Origin: Halalkalibacter suaedae
GTDB taxonomy: Bacteria; Bacillota; Bacilli; Bacillales; Bacillaceae_D
DNA length: 64,000 bases
NCBI RefSeq assembly: GCF_017939705.1
Contig: NZ_JAGKSQ010000003.1
Span: 1-64,000, forward strand
Direction: 5' to 3'
Part shown: positions 61,430 through 64,000 of the stretch, one piece after another
How positions within the stretch are numbered: the first letter of the stretch is position 1
How the letters are laid out: each line of letters begins with the position of its first letter
Translations under genes and position numbers: made by a program
The notes under the pieces: model-generated
The model's input: the letters and a program-made list of their open reading frames with translations, nothing else
Told to the model about the DNA's origin: nothing
Database searches by the model: none

Positions 61430-61577
61430 TCCATACCTCCCTTTTTGATTAGCTAATTAAACTAATTTATGATAAAAGGGAGACAAGTATGATTTGAAAT
61501 TCAAGCCCTGTATCTCAATCAAATAAAGCATAGTGACTGACGAACACTATGTGTTTCTTCCTATTAATTATACTATG

Positions 61578-61612
61578 AACAAAAAAACAGACAGGAGGTG
61601 TTCCCGTCTGTT
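61578..61612 (-). terminator. Terminator of the YjcZ-type gene
   Basis: On the minus strand, AACAGACGGG pairs with CCTGTCTGTT, followed by TTTTTG. Confidence 0.85.
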
Positions 61613-61621
61613 ATGCTTTTA

Positions 61622-61768
61622 TTAACACCATGCAGATCCAACAATGATTAATAGAATGAACAAGACAACAATTAATACAAAACCGTTTCCAGTCCCTGCT
61701 ACTGGTGCTACTGGAGCCGCCACTGGTGCACCGTAACCATATCCACAACTATCATATCCGTAACCCAT
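61622..61768 (-). CDS. 48-aa YjcZ-family sporulation-type peptide
   Basis: The peptide starts at ATG 61768 behind a GGAGGAGATTTTA RBS and ends with TAA at 61622. Residues 1-13 are Gly/Tyr-rich (MGYGYDSCGYGYG), followed by an Ala/Pro/Val linker and a hydrophobic membrane segment (about 29-46) ending GSAWC. This architecture is characteristic of the short YjcZ/SscA-like sporulation proteins, which are typically forespore or coat associated. The gene is monocistronic with its own terminator. It is too short for usual ORF calling but well supported by RBS, composition and terminator. Confidence 0.9.
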   Translation of the reverse strand: MGYGYDSCGYGYGAPVAAPVAPVAGTGNGFVLIVVLFILLIIVGSAWC

Positions 61769-61965
61769 TAAAATCTCCTCCTCTAGTTAATGTATCTTAA
61801 CCTAAGTCAATCATTTCTTTATTGACTGTTGGTTCTTGATAGCATATGCGGAAACTTAAATGTGGTTCGAGAAAAAGCTTGTTAAAATTGGTAAGTAAGA
61901 TCAAAAAGCAGGGAAACCTACTTAGATACTCGAAGTTAGTAATACTATATCCTAGGAGGTAAGCT

Positions 61966-62925
61966 ATGCCGACTCATACGATCATTATTGCACACGATAT
62001 ACACAATAATTATAAACAGCAAATTAAAGAACTCGTCCCAAACTGGGATGTCATCATAGGTAAAGAACAATCCCATTGGGAGAATCATTTAAAAAATGCT
62101 GAAGTGATCTTAGGATGGAAATCAGAAATGAGAAATCAACTACACCAACTCTCCTGCCTCAAATGGTTACAAACTTGGAGTGCAGGAGTGAATAACTTAC
62201 CCTTAAAACACTTTGAAGATAAAGACTTAATCATTACGAGTGCGAACGGTGTCCACGCTAATCCAATCTCTGAAACCATTTTCGGCTTAATGCTAAGTTT
62301 AACTAGAAAAATAAATACATATGTGTTACAGCAAAAACAAAAGCAGTGGCATCATGCAAATATGAATCTCGAAATCCATGGGAAAACAATTGGAATTATT
62401 GGGGTTGGTGAGATTGGTAAGGAGACAGCTAAAATTGCAAAAGCGTTTGGAATGAAGGTTGTAGGAATGAGACATTCAGGTAAACCTGAAGCTAACGTAG
62501 ATGAAATGTACACGCCAAACCAGCTCGACCAACTTCTTCCCAAATGTGATTATGTTGTTGTTACATTACCACTAACTACAAATACGGTTGAGATGTTCAA
62601 AGCAAAACAATTTCAAATGATGAAACCATCAGCGTTTTTCATTAATATCGGTAGAGGGGAAATTGTTAACGAACCAGACCTTATCAATGCACTGCAAGAA
62701 GGAACGATAGCTGGAGCAGGCTTGGACGTTTTCGAACAAGAACCTTTACCTGTTTCGAGTCCACTATGGGAATTTGAAAATGTAATCATTACTCCACACA
62801 CTTCTGGTTCAACTGAGCATTATACCAAGCGAGTGATAGAAGACATTTTCATACCAAATCTCAAAATGTATGTTGGCGGTAATACACCAACAATTAATTT
62901 AGTTGATTATAACAAGGGCTATTAA
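61966..62925 (+). CDS. D-2-hydroxyacid dehydrogenase
   Basis: This 319-aa NAD(P)-dependent dehydrogenase has the nucleotide motif GVGEIG (146-151) and the catalytic Arg230 (NIGRGEIV), Glu259 (DVFEQEPLP) and His278 (ITPHTSG). The TWSAGVNNLPL block (70-80) forms part of the substrate site. It likely reduces 2-keto acids such as glyoxylate, hydroxypyruvate or branched keto acids, but specificity cannot be read. ATG 61966 follows AGGAGGTAAGCT. It is monocistronic. Confidence 0.93.
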   Translation: MPTHTIIIAHDIHNNYKQQIKELVPNWDVIIGKEQSHWENHLKNAEVILGWKSEMRNQLHQLSCLKWLQTWSAGVNNLPLKHFEDKDLIITSANGVHANPISETIFGLMLSLTRKINTYVLQQKQKQWHHANMNLEIHGKTIGIIGVGEIGKETAKIAKAFGMKVVGMRHSGKPEANVDEMYTPNQLDQLLPKCDYVVVTLPLTTNTVEMFKAKQFQMMKPSAFFINIGRGEIVNEPDLINALQEGTIAGAGLDVFEQEPLPVSSPLWEFENVIITPHTSGSTEHYTKRVIEDIFIPNLKMYVGGNTPTINLVDYNKGY

Positions 62926-62926
62926 A

Positions 62927-62974
62927 AAATGGGTTTGTCCCAAAGGGTAAATTACCTTTGAGACAAACCCATTT
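62927..62974 (+). terminator. Terminator of the hydroxyacid dehydrogenase gene
   Basis: AAATGGGTTTGTC-CCAAAGG and CCTTTGAGACAAACCCATTT form a long, nearly perfect stem. The T-run is short (ATTTGC), and an A6 run precedes the stem, so it could also work on the minus strand. Confidence 0.75.
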
Positions 62975-63067
62975 GCATATATGATAAATCCTTCTGATCA
63001 CAAATGCCCTTACGAACCTCCGTTATTTCTCATAGACTACTATAGTTATGAGAAAGGAGGAACCGTT

Positions 63068-63664
63068 TTGCATTATACAGCACTAGGAGATTCCTTAACT
63101 GTTGGGATCGGAGATTCCCTTGGAGGATTTGTTAATCGATCTGCAACAATTCTTAGACACTCAGGAATTCCTGTCAAAGTACAGAAAATAGCCAAAGTCG
63201 GATTGACTTCCCAAGAATTGCTTGTCTCACTGCAAAATCCACGAACACGATTAGCAATCGCACGTGCAGACTTGATTACACTCACAATTGGCGGAAATGA
63301 TCTTCTTAAAGCATTAGAATATGTTGAGAGAACTAAAGACCCCTCTCAATTAGAAATGACCATCTCTAAATTTTCAGTAAATCTTAATAAGATTTTGCAA
63401 CAAATCCAACTAATAAAATCAGCTACTCCTACAAAAAATTATCAAATTCGTATTATTGGATTATATAACCCCGTTCCACATATTCCTTTAAGCACAGCTG
63501 TGATTAAGAAAATAAACAGAATCATTTGTAGCTATCGTTCAGCAACGATAAGATGTGTTGATATTTACAACCACTTCAGCCAACCAGGTAGCCTTGCTCG
63601 TGACCTCCACCCCAATGCAGTTGGATATCAAGCAATTACAAAGCAGCTACTAAACAGTATCTAA
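63068..63664 (+). CDS. GDSL/SGNH-family esterase
   Basis: This 198-aa hydrolase has the block I motif ALGDSLTVG (nucleophile Ser9), block III GGNDL and block V DLHPNAVGY with the catalytic Asp/His pair, as in lysophospholipase/arylesterase-type SGNH enzymes. The start is TTG 63068 seven bases after AAAGGAGG; an upstream in-frame extension to 62981 overlaps the preceding terminator and is rejected. Without a signal peptide it appears cytoplasmic. The substrate is unknown; YpmR is a plausible B. subtilis counterpart. Confidence 0.9.
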   Translation: MHYTALGDSLTVGIGDSLGGFVNRSATILRHSGIPVKVQKIAKVGLTSQELLVSLQNPRTRLAIARADLITLTIGGNDLLKALEYVERTKDPSQLEMTISKFSVNLNKILQQIQLIKSATPTKNYQIRIIGLYNPVPHIPLSTAVIKKINRIICSYRSATIRCVDIYNHFSQPGSLARDLHPNAVGYQAITKQLLNSI

Positions 63665-63666
63665 TT

Positions 63667-63710
63667 CAAAAAAGCGACTAAATGTGATTTATCCATTAGT
63701 CGCTCTTTTT
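63667..63710. terminator. Bidirectional terminator at the right end
   Basis: AGCGACTAA (63673-63681) and TTAGTCGCT (63696-63704) pair, with A6 before and T5 after. It lies between the convergent esterase and 88-aa protein genes. Confidence 0.85.
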
Positions 63711-63711
63711 G

Positions 63712-63978
63712 TTATTCTTTTGGATTGTGGCTGTTCATTACAGGATGCGTTCTACCAAATAAGAGAGCTGCCCATGGATCATAGACTAGCTTTCTTTTTT
63801 CCTGCTGATCAATTTCTTTTTCATCCATCAATTCTTCTTTGACTTCAGTTTCAACCAACTGAGAAACCGCTTCATTTTCGGATTCTGGTGTGACTGAATC
63901 AATCTTTTCAATCGGTCTCTCTTTTTCCTTCTTCATAGAAGGTATATAAACGTCAGGTATCGTTTTATTTATTTTCAT
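63712..63978 (-). CDS. 88-aa acidic hypothetical protein
   Basis: The N-terminal two-thirds are charged and probably disordered (many Glu and Lys). The C-terminus carries a distinct motif, YDPWAALLFGRTHPV (about residues 65-79), that looks like a docking peptide or amphipathic helix. There is no signal peptide, cysteine or membrane segment. ATG 63978 is preceded by GGAGGAGCTTTGAT, a strong RBS. Short Bacillus proteins ending in a similar DPW...GRP/H motif exist, but I cannot name the family. Function is unknown. Confidence 0.75.
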   Translation of the reverse strand: MKINKTIPDVYIPSMKKEKERPIEKIDSVTPESENEAVSQLVETEVKEELMDEKEIDQQEKRKLVYDPWAALLFGRTHPVMNSHNPKE

Positions 63979-64000
63979 ATCAAAGCTCCTCCTCTTTTGA

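Noticed and set aside
1-64000. CRISPR arrays, tRNA genes, phage modules and toxin-antitoxin pairs
   Set aside because: I looked for regularly spaced repeats, cloverleaf-like sequences, phage structural genes and paired small overlapping genes on both strands and found none that hold up by eye.

Overview
This window comes from a low-GC Gram-positive bacterium of the family Bacillaceae. The ribosome binding sites are strong AGGAGG types, TTG and GTG starts are common, and many proteins resemble Bacillus subtilis families (MtlA/R/F/D, YvgN, BstA/YfiT, AsnB, YvpB, YesL/M/N, Hpf, a YjcZ-type peptide). The xylan enzymes, including a GH8 exo-oligoxylanase of the Bacillus halodurans Rex type, suggest a halo-alkaliphilic xylan-degrading Bacillus relative. 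The genus assignment is inference.

Layout. The window opens inside the 5' end of a 16S rRNA gene that leaves to the left, with its leader and a promoter. At 0.6-14.6 kb are small proteins, a membrane metallophosphoesterase, an IDEAL-domain protein, a Gfo/Idh/MocA oxidoreductase divergent from a CUT1 sugar ABC importer without its own ATPase, a LysR regulator, a HAD phosphatase, a SulP-STAS anion transporter, a DHA2 drug exporter and a CAP-domain lipoprotein. At 14.6-26 kb come a dispersed hairpin repeat, a MATE exporter, the complete mannitol operon mtlA-mtlR-mtlF-mtlD with recognisable operators, a long coiled-coil protein, a 432-bp-spaced pair of 19-bp direct repeats, an epoxide-hydrolase-like protein and the ribosome hibernation factor. 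At 26.5-32 kb are single metabolic genes and an HPr-like protein that lacks the phosphorylatable histidine.

The centrepiece is 32-52 kb, a glucuronoxylan and glucuronate locus. Intracellular enzymes (GH67 alpha-glucuronidase, GH10 xylanase, GH39 beta-xylosidase, GH8 Rex) would degrade imported aldouronates and xylo-oligosaccharides. An LplB/LplC-type permease pair and a YesM/YesN-type two-component system provide uptake and sensing. Released glucuronate would pass through uxaC-uxuA-uxuB-kdgA-kdgK to pyruvate and glyceraldehyde-3-phosphate under a GntR/FCD regulator. Two exact CcpA cre sites lie upstream of the yesN-yesM and lplB transcription units. No solute-binding protein gene for the LplBC permeases is present in this window, which is the main gap in the system.

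At 52-64 kb are an HpaB-type monooxygenase, a second full copy of the dispersed repeat, another HAD phosphatase, a lactonase, a C39-type peptidase whose best start codon looks like ATA, asparagine synthetase, a ZIP metal transporter, a STAS-less SulP transporter, a YjcZ-type peptide, a 2-hydroxyacid dehydrogenase and a GDSL esterase. No CRISPR array, tRNA gene, phage gene or transposase was seen. All assignments were made by reading the sequence without database searches; comparisons with named proteins are from memory.
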